58,688 nt of DNA from Prochlorococcus sp. AG-412-J13 (GCA_003214815.1 QCLE01000012.1:1-58688), one strand, 5' to 3'. Shown: positions 18,422 through 27,840, counted from the stretch's first letter. Program-made: numbers and translations. The notes: generated by a model not told the origin, from the letters alone.

Positions 18422-19711
18422 ATGCATTCAGAAAATTTATTTACTGATTATTCTCAAATAGAAAATAATGCTCCTTTGGCAGATAAATTAAGACCAAAAA
18501 ATTTGGAAGACTTTTTTGGTCAACAATCAATCTTGAATGAGAATTCGCTATTAAGAAGTGCAATATTAAATGACAAGATTAGTAATTTTATTTTTTTTGG
18601 CCCTCCTGGTGTTGGGAAAACTACTTTAATTGAAATTATTTCTTTTAATACGCGTTCAAAATTAATTAAATTAAATGCAGTTTTATCAAGTGTTAAAGAA
18701 TTAAGAAATGAAATCTCTAATGCAAAAGATAGATTAATAAATTCAAAAAGAAAAACAATTTTATTTATCGATGAGGTTCATAGATTTACATCAGTTCAGC
18801 AAGATGCCCTATTACCTTCAATAGAGAATGGAACTATAACTTTTATTGGTGCTACAACTGAAAACCCTTTTTTTGCTGTTAATAAAGCGCTTGTTAGTAG
18901 GTCTCGTATTTTCACATTACTTCCTTTAGCTGAAAATGACTTGAATAAAATAATACAAAAAGTCATAACTTACTATTCAAAACAAAAAGATTCAAAAAAG
19001 GTTTATTTAACCCAGGATGCACTCAGTCATTTAATTAAATATTCTGGTGGTGATGCAAGAACATTAATTAATGCCCTAGAGATGGCCATAGAAACAACTC
19101 TTGAAAATGATGATAAAGAAATCAACATTAATCTCTCAATAGCAGAGGATGCAATTCAAAAGAAAAATATTGTTTACGATAAAAATGGTCAAAATCATTA
19201 CGATGCAATAAGTGCCTTTATCAAGTCCATAAGAGGTTCTGATCCAGATGCAACTTTATTTTGGCTTGCAAATATGCTGGAGGCTGGAGAAGATCCTAAT
19301 TTTATTTTTAGAAGACTTTTAATATCTGCCAGTGAGGATGTTGGAATTGCTGATCCTAATGGAATAGTAGTTGTAAAATCATGTTGTGATGCTTTTGATA
19401 GAGTTGGTTTTCCAGAAGGATTATATTTTTTAACGCAAGCTTCTTTATATTTAGCTATATCTCCAAAAAGTAATAGTACTAAAAGTATTTTTAAAGCAAT
19501 TGAAACTATCAAAAATATTAATGCTTTTGAAGTTCCACGTCATTTAAAAAATAATTCTAATAGTTATGTTAATCCTCACAATTATCTAGGTAATTGGGTC
19601 GCACAAGAATATCTTCCTGAATCTGTAAGAGGTTTAAAAATATGGGAACCAAATAATAATGGGTGGGAGAAAATTAAATATGAAGAACTACTTAGAAGAA
19701 AAGAAAACTAA
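18422..19711 (+). CDS. rarA: Replication-associated recombination protein RarA (MgsA), AAA+ ATPase
   Basis: A clamp-loader-like ATPase acting at stalled replication forks. Opening motif PLADKLRPKNLEDFFGQ, Walker A GPPGVGKTT (60-68), Walker B LFIDEVHR with D117-E118, sensor 1 IGATTENPFFAVN, and the C-terminal helical domain beginning DAISAFIKSIRGSDPDATLFWLA are all present. The 429-residue length is normal. The stop codon overlaps the end of the convergent phosphopantetheinyl transferase gene. Confidence 0.95.
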   Translation: MHSENLFTDYSQIENNAPLADKLRPKNLEDFFGQQSILNENSLLRSAILNDKISNFIFFGPPGVGKTTLIEIISFNTRSKLIKLNAVLSSVKELRNEISNAKDRLINSKRKTILFIDEVHRFTSVQQDALLPSIENGTITFIGATTENPFFAVNKALVSRSRIFTLLPLAENDLNKIIQKVITYYSKQKDSKKVYLTQDALSHLIKYSGGDARTLINALEMAIETTLENDDKEININLSIAEDAIQKKNIVYDKNGQNHYDAISAFIKSIRGSDPDATLFWLANMLEAGEDPNFIFRRLLISASEDVGIADPNGIVVVKSCCDAFDRVGFPEGLYFLTQASLYLAISPKSNSTKSIFKAIETIKNINAFEVPRHLKNNSNSYVNPHNYLGNWVAQEYLPESVRGLKIWEPNNNGWEKIKYEELLRRKEN

Positions 19712-20388
19712 AAATTTTTTGAACAACAAATAATCTCAGGATTAAAAGAAGTTTTTTCTTCGTATGCTAAAGCAATAGTCCAATTATGGAAGGTAATGGG
19801 TGAATAAGTTAAATGTATGTTTTTCTTCTTATGAATTAACTCTTTTGACTTTTCATAATATTCCCAATGATTTATGTCTTTAGCTAATTTCCCATGATCC
19901 CATTTTATAGCCGCTTCAACAGCACACCATTGATTTAATATCATGTTTTTTGTCAATTTTTTTTGAATTGATTTATTGGTATGAAAAAAATATTTTTCCG
20001 CCAATCTTATATGGTTAAAATCTCTATCTATTCTCTCTATATCAATACCTATTTTGCTTTTATGCCAAACTATAATTATGGCATCTTTGCAATGACTTAA
20101 ACTTATATTGCCCATGCTAGGAGGTAATATTGGTGGTTTACCAGGATGAGCATTTATTGGAATTTCTAGGGGATCTAAATCAAAAAGTGTTGATAATACT
20201 TGTCTTAAATATCCTCTAGTTTCTAAAAAAACTTTTGATCTTAAATCTGAAAGTTTTTCCGCAGTTTTAATTTCCTGTGCTGTTACGACATCTTGTACAC
20301 CTTTAATCTCATAAAACCAAATTTTTGGTATTTTATATTCATACTCATTTAATAATTTCAATGGCTCTAAAGGTTGGCGACAAAGCAC
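19708..20388 (-). CDS. 4-prime-phosphopantetheinyl transferase (Sfp/HetI type)
   Basis: Loads the phosphopantetheine arm from CoA onto acyl carrier protein. The Mg-binding GIDIERID (about 114-121) and the later WCAVEAAIKW (about 151-160) correspond to the two signature motifs of the superfamily. In the second, the usual WxxKEA lysine is replaced by valine. The start is uncertain: GTG at 20388 lies inside the divergent peroxiredoxin gene, and a TTG at 20361 would start the two genes back to back. Cyanobacteria usually use one enzyme of this type for all carrier proteins, so this is likely essential. Confidence 0.85.
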   Translation of the reverse strand: MLCRQPLEPLKLLNEYEYKIPKIWFYEIKGVQDVVTAQEIKTAEKLSDLRSKVFLETRGYLRQVLSTLFDLDPLEIPINAHPGKPPILPPSMGNISLSHCKDAIIIVWHKSKIGIDIERIDRDFNHIRLAEKYFFHTNKSIQKKLTKNMILNQWCAVEAAIKWDHGKLAKDINHWEYYEKSKELIHKKKNIHLTYSPITFHNWTIALAYEEKTSFNPEIICCSKNF

Positions 20389-20828
20389 CAGAATTTAAAT
20401 TAAAAGATTCTTTTGAGAAGGAAGTGTCTCTTAAAGATTTTAAAGGTAAAAAAATAATACTATATTTTTATCCCAAAGATAATACTCCAGGATGCACTAA
20501 GGAAGCCTGTAATTTTAAAGAAAATTGGGATTTGCTCCAGAAAAATAATATTGTTGTGCTCGGAATTAGTAAAGATAATGCTTCCTCTCATCAGAAATTT
20601 ATAGAAAAATTTAATTTACCTTTTATTCTTTTAACTGATCCTGAACCTTTTAAAGTTTCTTCTGATTACGATAGCTACGGACTGAAGAAATTTATGGGAA
20701 AAGAATATATGGGAATGATGAGAAATACTTTTTTGATTGATACTGATGGTAACATCGAAAAAATTTACTTAAAGGTAAAAGCAGCAATAATGGCTGATCA
20801 TATAATTGCAGATCTTGGGTTATTATAA
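20361..20828 (+). CDS. bcp: Peroxiredoxin of the Bcp/PrxQ type
   Basis: A thiol peroxidase that reduces hydrogen and organic peroxides with thioredoxin. The peroxidatic cysteine is C45 in PKDNTPGCTKEAC and the resolving cysteine is C50, the five-residue spacing typical of PrxQ. I start at ATG 20361 (155 residues), since the ATG-less upstream extension from 20325 does not resemble the family. Its end overlaps the coaX end by 6 bases. Confidence 0.95.
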   Translation: MALKVGDKAPEFKLKDSFEKEVSLKDFKGKKIILYFYPKDNTPGCTKEACNFKENWDLLQKNNIVVLGISKDNASSHQKFIEKFNLPFILLTDPEPFKVSSDYDSYGLKKFMGKEYMGMMRNTFLIDTDGNIEKIYLKVKAAIMADHIIADLGLL

Positions 20829-21515
20829 TTTTTTAATAGATAGGTGGTGAATGATCATCCCTTCCATAACTAAGTTAGGAGCATTGATAATATTTTCTTT
20901 TTGAGATTTTAGAGATTTTGCAAGGAATTCAGAGTCTCCCCCAGAGATTACTAAAATATCCTTTATTGGATTAAATAAACTATTAATCACTCCAGTAAGA
21001 GAGTTGATTACTCCTTTTAAAATTGCTTCTTCAGTATTTATTAAAAAATCTTTGATCGGAATATCATATTTTTTGGGAACCTTAAGATTTTTTGTATTTT
21101 GTTCCATTGATTTTAATTGTGTTAGAAGACCTGGAACCAGCTGACCTCCAATAATAGATCCATTTGAATTCAATTTTGTTATTGATAATATTGTTCCAAA
21201 ATCTGCAATTAGCAAATCTTTTTTTAAAGGGTTTTTAATAATTTTTAAAGCTGCAATACAGGCAAGAGCTCTATCAACTCCAAAATAATCAGGAAGATTT
21301 GATAACTGAATATCTTTAGTTTTTATTTCATTTTCTTTTGTCAGCAAAAAGTTAGGTAGCTTTCCTACAGAAGCCCAAATTAATTGATCAAGATCTATGT
21401 TTTCGGGAACTTTTTGCTCTTTTTTGGTATGGAAGAATTTAGATTGATTTTTAGAATATTTAGCCCAATGAAGCCTACTATTGCCTACTAATAAAAAATT
21501 TATATCTGAGACCAT
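20823..21515 (-). CDS. coaX: Type III pantothenate kinase
   Basis: First enzyme of CoA synthesis, phosphorylating pantothenate. The ASKHA-type phosphate loops are seen as LLVGNSRLHWA near residue 8 and DFGTILSIT near residue 105, followed by GGQLVPGLLTQLKSM (about 119-133). The overall sequence is divergent but the order of motifs and the 230-residue length fit CoaX. It is 15 bases downstream of cysH on the same strand. CoaX makes the CoA that the neighbouring phosphopantetheinyl transferase uses. Confidence 0.85.
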   Translation of the reverse strand: MVSDINFLLVGNSRLHWAKYSKNQSKFFHTKKEQKVPENIDLDQLIWASVGKLPNFLLTKENEIKTKDIQLSNLPDYFGVDRALACIAALKIIKNPLKKDLLIADFGTILSITKLNSNGSIIGGQLVPGLLTQLKSMEQNTKNLKVPKKYDIPIKDFLINTEEAILKGVINSLTGVINSLFNPIKDILVISGGDSEFLAKSLKSQKENIINAPNLVMEGMIIHHLSIKKL

Positions 21516-21530
21516 TGTTTTATGATCAAT

Positions 21531-22253
21531 TTAATTATTAATGTGTATTCCACATTCTTGTTTAATCCCCCCAAATCTTGTATCTCTGCCTTTTGTTTCG
21601 ATACCATCGGGACTGCTTGAATGCCAATCGCCTACAGAAGAATAACCTTTGATAAAAAGTGGATGAGCAGGTAAATTATTCTCTTCCATATAATAAAAAA
21701 CATCTTTATTTGTCCAATTCAATAAAGGTCTTAAAGAAAGTCTTTGACGAATTACGTCTAGGAAATTCATTTTGTTTCTATTTTCTGTTTGACTTGATCT
21801 AACACCGCTTGCCCAGCAGTAAATATTATATTTTTCTAGACCATTTTCTAAAGGTTTTATCTTTCTTAACTCATGATACTTATCTAAATCACTCTCTTTA
21901 TTTGTTGCCCAAAGTTTTCCGTATTTAGCCTCCATTCTTGCTGGAGATAATTCACTTTGCAGAACTTCTACTTCTAATGATAAATCTTTAATAAGCTTTT
22001 CAGCGTAATGGTATGTTTCTGGAGGTAGGTAACCTGTATCTATCCAAAATATTTTTATTTTTTTTTGTAGACATAATTCACTGACCATATTTAAAAGGAC
22101 TGATGACTGTATACCAAAACTTGTTGTGATAGCAAATTGATTATCAAACGTTTCATAACCCCATGTCAGCATTTCTTGAGGCTTCATATCTATTAGCTCT
22201 TGATTATATTTCCTTAAGTTAGGTTGAATATCTTTGTGGATGTTTTCAATCAT
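21531..22253 (-). CDS. cysH: Phosphoadenylyl-sulfate (PAPS) reductase
   Basis: Reduces activated sulfate to sulfite with thioredoxin. The catalytic cysteine is C234 in KQECGIHIN at the C-terminus; SFGIQSSVLLNM (45-56) is the PP-loop. Only one cysteine is present in KYNIYCWASGVRSS (141-154), so the CC pair that binds a 4Fe-4S cluster in APS reductases is absent. This points to PAPS, not APS, as substrate. It is divergent from the NADH dehydrogenase gene across a short repeat-bearing gap. Confidence 0.95.
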   Translation of the reverse strand: MIENIHKDIQPNLRKYNQELIDMKPQEMLTWGYETFDNQFAITTSFGIQSSVLLNMVSELCLQKKIKIFWIDTGYLPPETYHYAEKLIKDLSLEVEVLQSELSPARMEAKYGKLWATNKESDLDKYHELRKIKPLENGLEKYNIYCWASGVRSSQTENRNKMNFLDVIRQRLSLRPLLNWTNKDVFYYMEENNLPAHPLFIKGYSSVGDWHSSSPDGIETKGRDTRFGGIKQECGIHINN

Positions 22254-22283
22254 TCTTCAATTTGGTTATGAGTTTAATGTTAT

Positions 22284-22317
22284 TTCGCTCAATTTAAAAA
22301 TTATTCGTTTAATTTAA
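22284..22317. promoter_or_regulatory. Tandem 14-base repeats spaced 20 bases, in the cysH / NDH-2 gap
   Basis: TTCGCTCAATTTAA at 22284-22297 recurs as TTCGTTTAATTTAA at 22304-22317 (12 of 14 bases identical), with exactly 20 bases between copies, about two helical turns. A third TTCGCT stands at 22342. The gap lies between two divergent start codons, so this could be a regulator site. It could also be a chance result of AT-rich sequence. Confidence 0.3.
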
Positions 22318-22348
22318 TAATACATTTAAGCATAACAATATTTCGCTA

Positions 22349-23542
22349 ATGAAATTAATACAAAAACCAATAGTAATAGTTGGAGCAGGTTTTGCAGGTA
22401 CGACATTTGCTTTGAATTTAAAGAATCTTAATCCTTCTCTACCGATTCTTGTAGTTGATTCTGAAACCAACTTTATATTTAAACCTTTAATGTACGAAGT
22501 TTTAAGTAAAGAAATAAGAAGTTGGGAAGCTACCCCAAAATTTGCAAATATTTTTTCTGATGCAGGTATAACTTTTTTAAGAAATTGTTTAACCAAGATT
22601 TCTTTCAAAGAAAATATTCTTGAATTTAGTGACGATTTAAAATTAAGTTATCAATATCTTGTTATCTGTACAGGATCTATTCCAAATAGTTTTTTAATAA
22701 AGGGTGTAGATGCAAATTGTTATTTTTTTAATGATTTACACGATCTAAATAAATTAAAATCTTTTTTAAAAAAATCACAAAAAACTGCGTTTCATCAAAA
22801 GTTATTCATAGTCGGAGGTGGTCCTTCTGGCATCGAGTTGGCATGCAAGATTAAAGATATATTTGCAGACCAATTTGAAATTAATGTAATAGAAAAATCA
22901 AATGAAATCCTTAATAAAAACAAAATTTTTAATAAAGAACAAGCAGAGAAGGCATTAGAAAAAAGAAAAATCAACGTTCTTTTGAATTCCACAGTTAAAG
23001 AAGTCTCGGAAACTAAAATTAGTATTTCTAGCGAGGTTGGAATAACTTTTTTGGATCAAGATATTGTTATTTGGACTGCAGGGGTTAAACCTAATTTGTC
23101 TTACTTAGAAACTGATGAAATAACAAAAAAATTTGGACGAATTTTAGTTAATAATAATTTGCAAATAGAAAATCATAAAAACTGTTTTGCTATTGGCGAT
23201 ATTTCAGTTATTGAAGGAATGGAGGATTTACCTATAACTGCACAGGTCGCTATGCAGGAAGGAAATCATCTGGCTAATAATTTACAACTTTTAATTCAAG
23301 GAAAGGATCCTTTACCCTTTGAATTTAAAGACAATGGTGAAATGATTAGCTTAGGAATTGGCGAAGCTTCAATTTCTGGGCTTGGGGTTACTTTTTCTGG
23401 GAAATTGGCTTTTGAGGCAAGAAGACTTATATATGCTTCCAAGTTGCCTGATATTACTGAAAGCTTAAAATCTGCATCTTCATGGATATTCCAAAAAAAA
23501 TCTATTTTTAAAAAGTTTCTTAAAAAAGATAATTCTTATTAA
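22349..23542 (+). CDS. Type II NAD(P)H dehydrogenase
   Basis: A membrane-associated, non-proton-pumping quinone reductase. Two dinucleotide-binding folds are present: GAGFAG (12-17) for FAD and GGGPSG (156-161) for NADH. Near the C-terminus AIGDISV binds the FAD ribityl chain. The 397-residue length fits. The family includes cyanobacterial Ndb proteins and plastid demethylphylloquinone reductase, which would also fit here. I therefore do not give a symbol. It likely starts a run of genes with the permease and Ktr genes, but with separate promoters. Confidence 0.9.
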   Translation: MKLIQKPIVIVGAGFAGTTFALNLKNLNPSLPILVVDSETNFIFKPLMYEVLSKEIRSWEATPKFANIFSDAGITFLRNCLTKISFKENILEFSDDLKLSYQYLVICTGSIPNSFLIKGVDANCYFFNDLHDLNKLKSFLKKSQKTAFHQKLFIVGGGPSGIELACKIKDIFADQFEINVIEKSNEILNKNKIFNKEQAEKALEKRKINVLLNSTVKEVSETKISISSEVGITFLDQDIVIWTAGVKPNLSYLETDEITKKFGRILVNNNLQIENHKNCFAIGDISVIEGMEDLPITAQVAMQEGNHLANNLQLLIQGKDPLPFEFKDNGEMISLGIGEASISGLGVTFSGKLAFEARRLIYASKLPDITESLKSASSWIFQKKSIFKKFLKKDNSY

Positions 23543-23591
23543 ACTTTTTTGACATATTTTTTTTGGGTATATTGAGTTAAATAAGTTTCGT

Positions 23592-25400
23592 ATGAATTTA
23601 ATTGCAGTAGTTAGTAATAATTTTGATGCGTTTATAACGGTAGTAGTTTTAATAATGTCAATAATTTTGTTTATTAAAAATACTATTGCGCCAGAATTGA
23701 CTGGTTTGTTATGTGTTGGAATATTTATAGCTACAGGGGTTCTTTCTCCTGAAAAAGCTTTAGCTGGATTTGGCAGCCCATCCTTAATTACCCTTATGGG
23801 TTTATTTGCAGTTTCCTCTGCATTATTTAAAAGTGGTGCATTAGACAGAGTAAGAGAATTGATTTCTTCTGAAAGTATTAGAACGCCAAGGAAATTAATT
23901 TCTTTAATAGCTTTTTTGATTGCTCCAATATCAGGAATTGTACCTAATACTCCAGTAGTAGCATCTTTGTTACCTTTAATTGAAGGTTGGTGCGAGCGGA
24001 GAAATATATCACCATCAAAAGTTTTATTACCTCTTTCTTTCGCTACGTTACTAGGTGGAACGCTGACATTATTAGGTAGCTCAGTAAATCTTCTTGTAAG
24101 TGATATTAGTCAGCAATTAGGTTATGGAGCTTTGGAATTATTTAGTTTGACTTCAATCGGAATTCCTGTATGGCTTATAGGTACAACCTATATGATTTTA
24201 GTTTCTGACATGCTTTTGCCAGATAGAGGGAGAGATAAAGAGTTTATTAAAAAAGGGGATATGAATATATACTTTACTGAAGTTACTATTCCCTTTACTT
24301 CAGAATTAGTTGGACAATCTGTCAGAAATAGTAGATTGCAAAGAAGGTTTGACGTTGATGTTCTGGAATTGCAACGAAATGGAAAAGTTATTCTTCCCCC
24401 TTTGGCTGATAGAAAGATTGAACCGGATGATAGATTAATAATCCGCGTTACAAGGGCAGACTTATTTAGGCTGCAGCAGGAACATACCATTCTGTTAGGC
24501 GAAAACAAAACATCTTTCGTTGGAGCTAATGTTTTCTCAGATGATGAAGGTACTAAGACCTTTGAAGCCCTGTTACCCGCTGGCTCAACTCTAGCTGGTG
24601 CAAGTTTGAGAGAATTAAGATTTAGGCAGCGTCATAATGCAACAGTTTTGGCACTAAGAAGAGGTCAACAAACTGTTCAGGAGAGATTAGGCCAAGCTGT
24701 TTTAAGGGCTGGAGATGTTTTATTATTGCAAGCACCGTTAGATTCAATAAGAGGTTTGCAAGCCAGTAATGATTTGCTGATTTTAGATCAATTCGAAGAT
24801 GATTTACCTTTCTTGATAAAAAAACCTATATCGATTGGAATTGCAATAGGAATGGTGGTTTTGCCTTCCGTTTCTAATATTCCATTAGTAGGTTCAGTCC
24901 TTTTAGCTGTCATTGCTATGGTTGCTTGTGGATGTTTAAGACCTGCAGAGATACAAAAAACAATTAGGTTAGACGTTATTTTATTGTTGGGATCCTTATC
25001 ATGCTTTAGTGTTGCTATGCAAGTAACAGGATTAGCAGATTTAATTGCAGTTAATCTAAACTTTGCCATTAATGGAATGCCTCTGTATTTTGCACTAGTG
25101 GTAATTTTTGTATCGACAGTTATTCTCACACAATTTATAAGTAATGCTGCTTCGGTTGCTTTGATTTTACCTGTTGCTATTGAATTCTCAAATGTTTTAG
25201 GAATTTCACCAAGCGCTTTAATAATGCTTGTTTTATTCGGTGCAAGTCAATCTTTCTTGACTCCAATGGGTTATCAAACAAATTTAATGGTTTATGGTCC
25301 TGGAAGATATAGATTTTTTGATATAGCAAAATACGGAGCTGGATTAACACTTATAATGTCATTTACAGTTCCAGCATTGATAATTCTCAATTACGGGTAA
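23592..25400 (+). CDS. SLC13 (DASS) family anion permease with two RCK-C domains
   Basis: A 602-residue transporter. About six membrane segments precede residue 215 and at least five follow residue 410. In between sit two RCK-C/TrkA-C modules; the first contains LVGQSVRNSRLQRRFDVDV and the second has a similar repeat, SLRELRFRQRHNATVLALRR. Na+/sulfate or Na+/dicarboxylate symport is the family role; in cyanobacteria related proteins carry sulfate. The gene ends 4 bases before ktrB, so permease, KtrB and KtrA are probably one operon. Confidence 0.88.
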   Translation: MNLIAVVSNNFDAFITVVVLIMSIILFIKNTIAPELTGLLCVGIFIATGVLSPEKALAGFGSPSLITLMGLFAVSSALFKSGALDRVRELISSESIRTPRKLISLIAFLIAPISGIVPNTPVVASLLPLIEGWCERRNISPSKVLLPLSFATLLGGTLTLLGSSVNLLVSDISQQLGYGALELFSLTSIGIPVWLIGTTYMILVSDMLLPDRGRDKEFIKKGDMNIYFTEVTIPFTSELVGQSVRNSRLQRRFDVDVLELQRNGKVILPPLADRKIEPDDRLIIRVTRADLFRLQQEHTILLGENKTSFVGANVFSDDEGTKTFEALLPAGSTLAGASLRELRFRQRHNATVLALRRGQQTVQERLGQAVLRAGDVLLLQAPLDSIRGLQASNDLLILDQFEDDLPFLIKKPISIGIAIGMVVLPSVSNIPLVGSVLLAVIAMVACGCLRPAEIQKTIRLDVILLLGSLSCFSVAMQVTGLADLIAVNLNFAINGMPLYFALVVIFVSTVILTQFISNAASVALILPVAIEFSNVLGISPSALIMLVLFGASQSFLTPMGYQTNLMVYGPGRYRFFDIAKYGAGLTLIMSFTVPALIILNYG

Positions 25401-25404
25401 TATC

Positions 25405-26808
25405 GTGATATTCAAAAGTAAAGTTTATAAGTTAAAAGATGTTTACAAAAAGCTATCTGTACCTCAATTTACTATTGTTACAGGCTTGTTTATTATTTGC
25501 ATTGGAACTTTAATTTTGAGTTCTCCATTATGTTCATCTTCAAAGGTTGGTTTATGGGAAGCATTTTTTACATCTACTTCGGCAATAACCGTTACTGGCT
25601 TAACCATAATAAATATTGGTGTTGATTTAAATTTCTTTGGTCAAGTTGTCTTGGCTTTTATGCTTTTATCAGGTGGTCTAGGATTAATGGCTATTACAAC
25701 ATTTTTACAAGGGTTTGTTGTAAAGGGGACAAAGCTAAGAACTAGATTAGACAAAGGGAAGACTCTAGATGAATTTGGAGTTGGAGGAATTGGTCGAACT
25801 TTTCAAAGCATTGCTATTACGGCAATTAGCATCATATCATTAGGTGCAATTGTTTTATATTCTTTTGGATTTGTAGAGATTCAAAATAATTGGGAAAGAC
25901 TATGGTCCTCGATTTTTCACAGCATATCTGCATATAACAATGCAGGATTTTCTTTAAGCTCCAATAGTCTCCAAGACTATAGAACAAATTATTTGGTTAA
26001 TAGTGTTTTTGTTTTTCTCATTGTTATGGGTGGATTGGGATGGCGGGTTATTGATGATATTTGGAGTAATAAAAAAAATCTTTCTTACAAACAATTAAGC
26101 CTTCATTCCAGATTAGTTATTAGAACAAGTTTATCTCTAATAATATTTGGATCATTAGGTTTCTTTATCACTGAATCATTGCTAAAAAGTCAATTTTTTA
26201 ATGATTTGAATTTGTTTGAACGGTTATTGTCATCAATCTTTGAAACAGTAAGTGCAAGAACTGCAGGCTTTACAAATTACCCAATCTCCTTGAACTCTAT
26301 ATCAGATACTGGCCTATTGTTATTAATGACTCTCATGTTTATTGGAGCAAGTACTGGAGGGACTGGTGGAGGTATAAAAACAACTACATTTATTGCTTTA
26401 ATGGCGGCAACTAGATCAACTTTAAGAGGTCAGAAAGATGTAATTATTAGTAATAGATTAATTTCAGATAAAGTTATTTTAAAGGCAGTTGGAATCACAG
26501 TTGGATCTTTGCTTTTTGTTCTTTTAATGGCAATGCTGCTAAGTACAACTAATACGTTTGTTAAGAAAGAATCTTTCACATTCCTAGAAATTCTTTTCAC
26601 TTGCATATCTGCATTTGCAACTGTTGGTTTTGATATTGGTTTAACTGCAAAATTAAATCATTTCGGCCAATTTATTCTTATCGTCGGAATGTTTGTGGGC
26701 AGACTTGGTATACTTTTGCTTTTAAGTGCACTTTGGCAGGCTCTTTATAAGAGTAGAATAGATAGACAAAAGAGAATTGGCTATCCTAGGGCTGATCTTT
26801 ATGTATAG
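25405..26808 (+). CDS. ktrB: Potassium uptake channel subunit KtrB (TrkH family)
   Basis: The membrane subunit of the Ktr potassium uptake system. About ten hydrophobic segments. Filter-like loops of the four M1-P-M2 repeats are visible: TSTSAITVTGLTIINIG near 54-70, SISAYNNAGFSL near 174-185, TVSARTAGFTNYP near 282-294 and CISAFATVGFDIGL near 398-411. GTG start at 25405, 4 bases after the permease stop codon. Paired with KtrA immediately downstream. Confidence 0.93.
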   Translation: MIFKSKVYKLKDVYKKLSVPQFTIVTGLFIICIGTLILSSPLCSSSKVGLWEAFFTSTSAITVTGLTIINIGVDLNFFGQVVLAFMLLSGGLGLMAITTFLQGFVVKGTKLRTRLDKGKTLDEFGVGGIGRTFQSIAITAISIISLGAIVLYSFGFVEIQNNWERLWSSIFHSISAYNNAGFSLSSNSLQDYRTNYLVNSVFVFLIVMGGLGWRVIDDIWSNKKNLSYKQLSLHSRLVIRTSLSLIIFGSLGFFITESLLKSQFFNDLNLFERLLSSIFETVSARTAGFTNYPISLNSISDTGLLLLMTLMFIGASTGGTGGGIKTTTFIALMAATRSTLRGQKDVIISNRLISDKVILKAVGITVGSLLFVLLMAMLLSTTNTFVKKESFTFLEILFTCISAFATVGFDIGLTAKLNHFGQFILIVGMFVGRLGILLLLSALWQALYKSRIDRQKRIGYPRADLYV

Positions 26809-26826
26809 GATTCACTGAGTTTTATT

Positions 26827-27531
26827 ATGGCTGATTGGTGGCAGTGGTCTCAAAAGAGAGAAAAAGAAGCCCTCACTTTTGCAGTTGTTGGCGTTGGAAG
26901 ATTTGGAACCGCTGTTTGTAGAGAACTTATAAGTAATGGTGCAGATGTTTTAGCTGCAGATTATTCGGAAAAAGCTATTGATGATTTGAGACAATTGGAA
27001 CCTTCTATAGAAGCTAGAGTTGTAGATTGTACTGATGAAGAGTCTATGAAGGAATCTGGAATACTTGAAATGAATACTGTTGTAGTGGGTATAAGTGAAC
27101 CTATTGAGGCAAGTATAACCACGACACTTATTGCTAAAGATAGTGAAGGTAGCAAAGTGAAAAGAGTAATAGCAAGAGCTACGAGTGATTTGCACGAAAA
27201 AATGTTAAAAAGGGTAGGTGCAGACAAAGTTGTCTTCCCTTCCAGAATGCAAGGAGAAAGATTAGGTTTAGAACTAGTTAGACCAAATCTAATTGAAAGG
27301 TTGGAACTCGATAACCAAACTGGTATAGATGAAATAACTGTTCCAGAGGAATTTATTGGAAGATCGTTGAGAGATTTAAATTTGAGGAAAAATTATTTAG
27401 TAAATGTTCTTGCAGCAGGACCTGCTGAAGAGTTGACAGTGAATCCTCCAGCAAAATATATCTTGGAAAGAGGAAATATTTTGGTAGTAATGGGAAAAAC
27501 TGCAGATTTACAGAAATTGCCTCAAAATTAA
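26827..27531 (+). CDS. ktrA: Potassium uptake regulatory subunit KtrA (TrkA family)
   Basis: Cytoplasmic ring protein that gates KtrB in response to nucleotides. An RCK-N domain with the nucleotide loop GVGRFG (22-27) and acidic residue D45 is followed by a C-terminal RCK-C domain with EEFIGRSLRDLNLRKNYLV. Length 234 residues is typical. The gene starts 18 bases after ktrB. Confidence 0.93.
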   Translation: MADWWQWSQKREKEALTFAVVGVGRFGTAVCRELISNGADVLAADYSEKAIDDLRQLEPSIEARVVDCTDEESMKESGILEMNTVVVGISEPIEASITTTLIAKDSEGSKVKRVIARATSDLHEKMLKRVGADKVVFPSRMQGERLGLELVRPNLIERLELDNQTGIDEITVPEEFIGRSLRDLNLRKNYLVNVLAAGPAEELTVNPPAKYILERGNILVVMGKTADLQKLPQN

Positions 27532-27537
27532 CTATTT

Positions 27538-27840
27538 TTAATCAGATTTTTTGTAGTATCTAATCCTTTGAGGAGCTCTTTTTAATCTTTTTACGCTTTG
27601 TTTTTCAAGTTTGTCTCTAAATTGATTGGTATTTAAATTATGTTCTGAGAAAAGTGAGTTACTCTCTTTCTCGAAGTATTCTTTTATACCCTCTTGTATT
27701 AATACTTTTGCCATATTACTAACTGTCCTAGATTCATTATTGGCTAAGATAGTTAGTTGTTCACATATGAATTCTGGAAGAACTACTTGAATTCTAGGGG
27801 ATTTAGGCTTCCCATTAGTTGAATTTTGCCGGGTAGCCAT
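27538..27840 (-). CDS. Ribbon-helix-helix DNA-binding protein
   Basis: A 100-residue basic protein. Residues 16-52 (IQVVLPEFICEQLTILANNE, then SRTVSNMAKVLIQEGI) fit the beta strand, helix A, turn and helix B of a CopG/Arc-type ribbon-helix-helix fold. The C-terminus is Lys/Arg-rich. Likely a small transcription regulator. It is divergent from the gene at 27926, with an inverted repeat in the gap, so autoregulation is a natural guess. Confidence 0.7.
   Translation of the reverse strand: MATRQNSTNGKPKSPRIQVVLPEFICEQLTILANNESRTVSNMAKVLIQEGIKEYFEKESNSLFSEHNLNTNQFRDKLEKQSVKRLKRAPQRIRYYKKSD

Noticed and set aside
21531-22253. APS reductase with a 4Fe-4S cluster
   Set aside because: The double cysteine of APS reductases is missing; only one cysteine is at that site. 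PAPS reductase fits better.
26950-27227. Two minus-strand open frames inside ktrA
   Set aside because: They are complementary to a well-supported gene with all expected motifs and have no features of their own.
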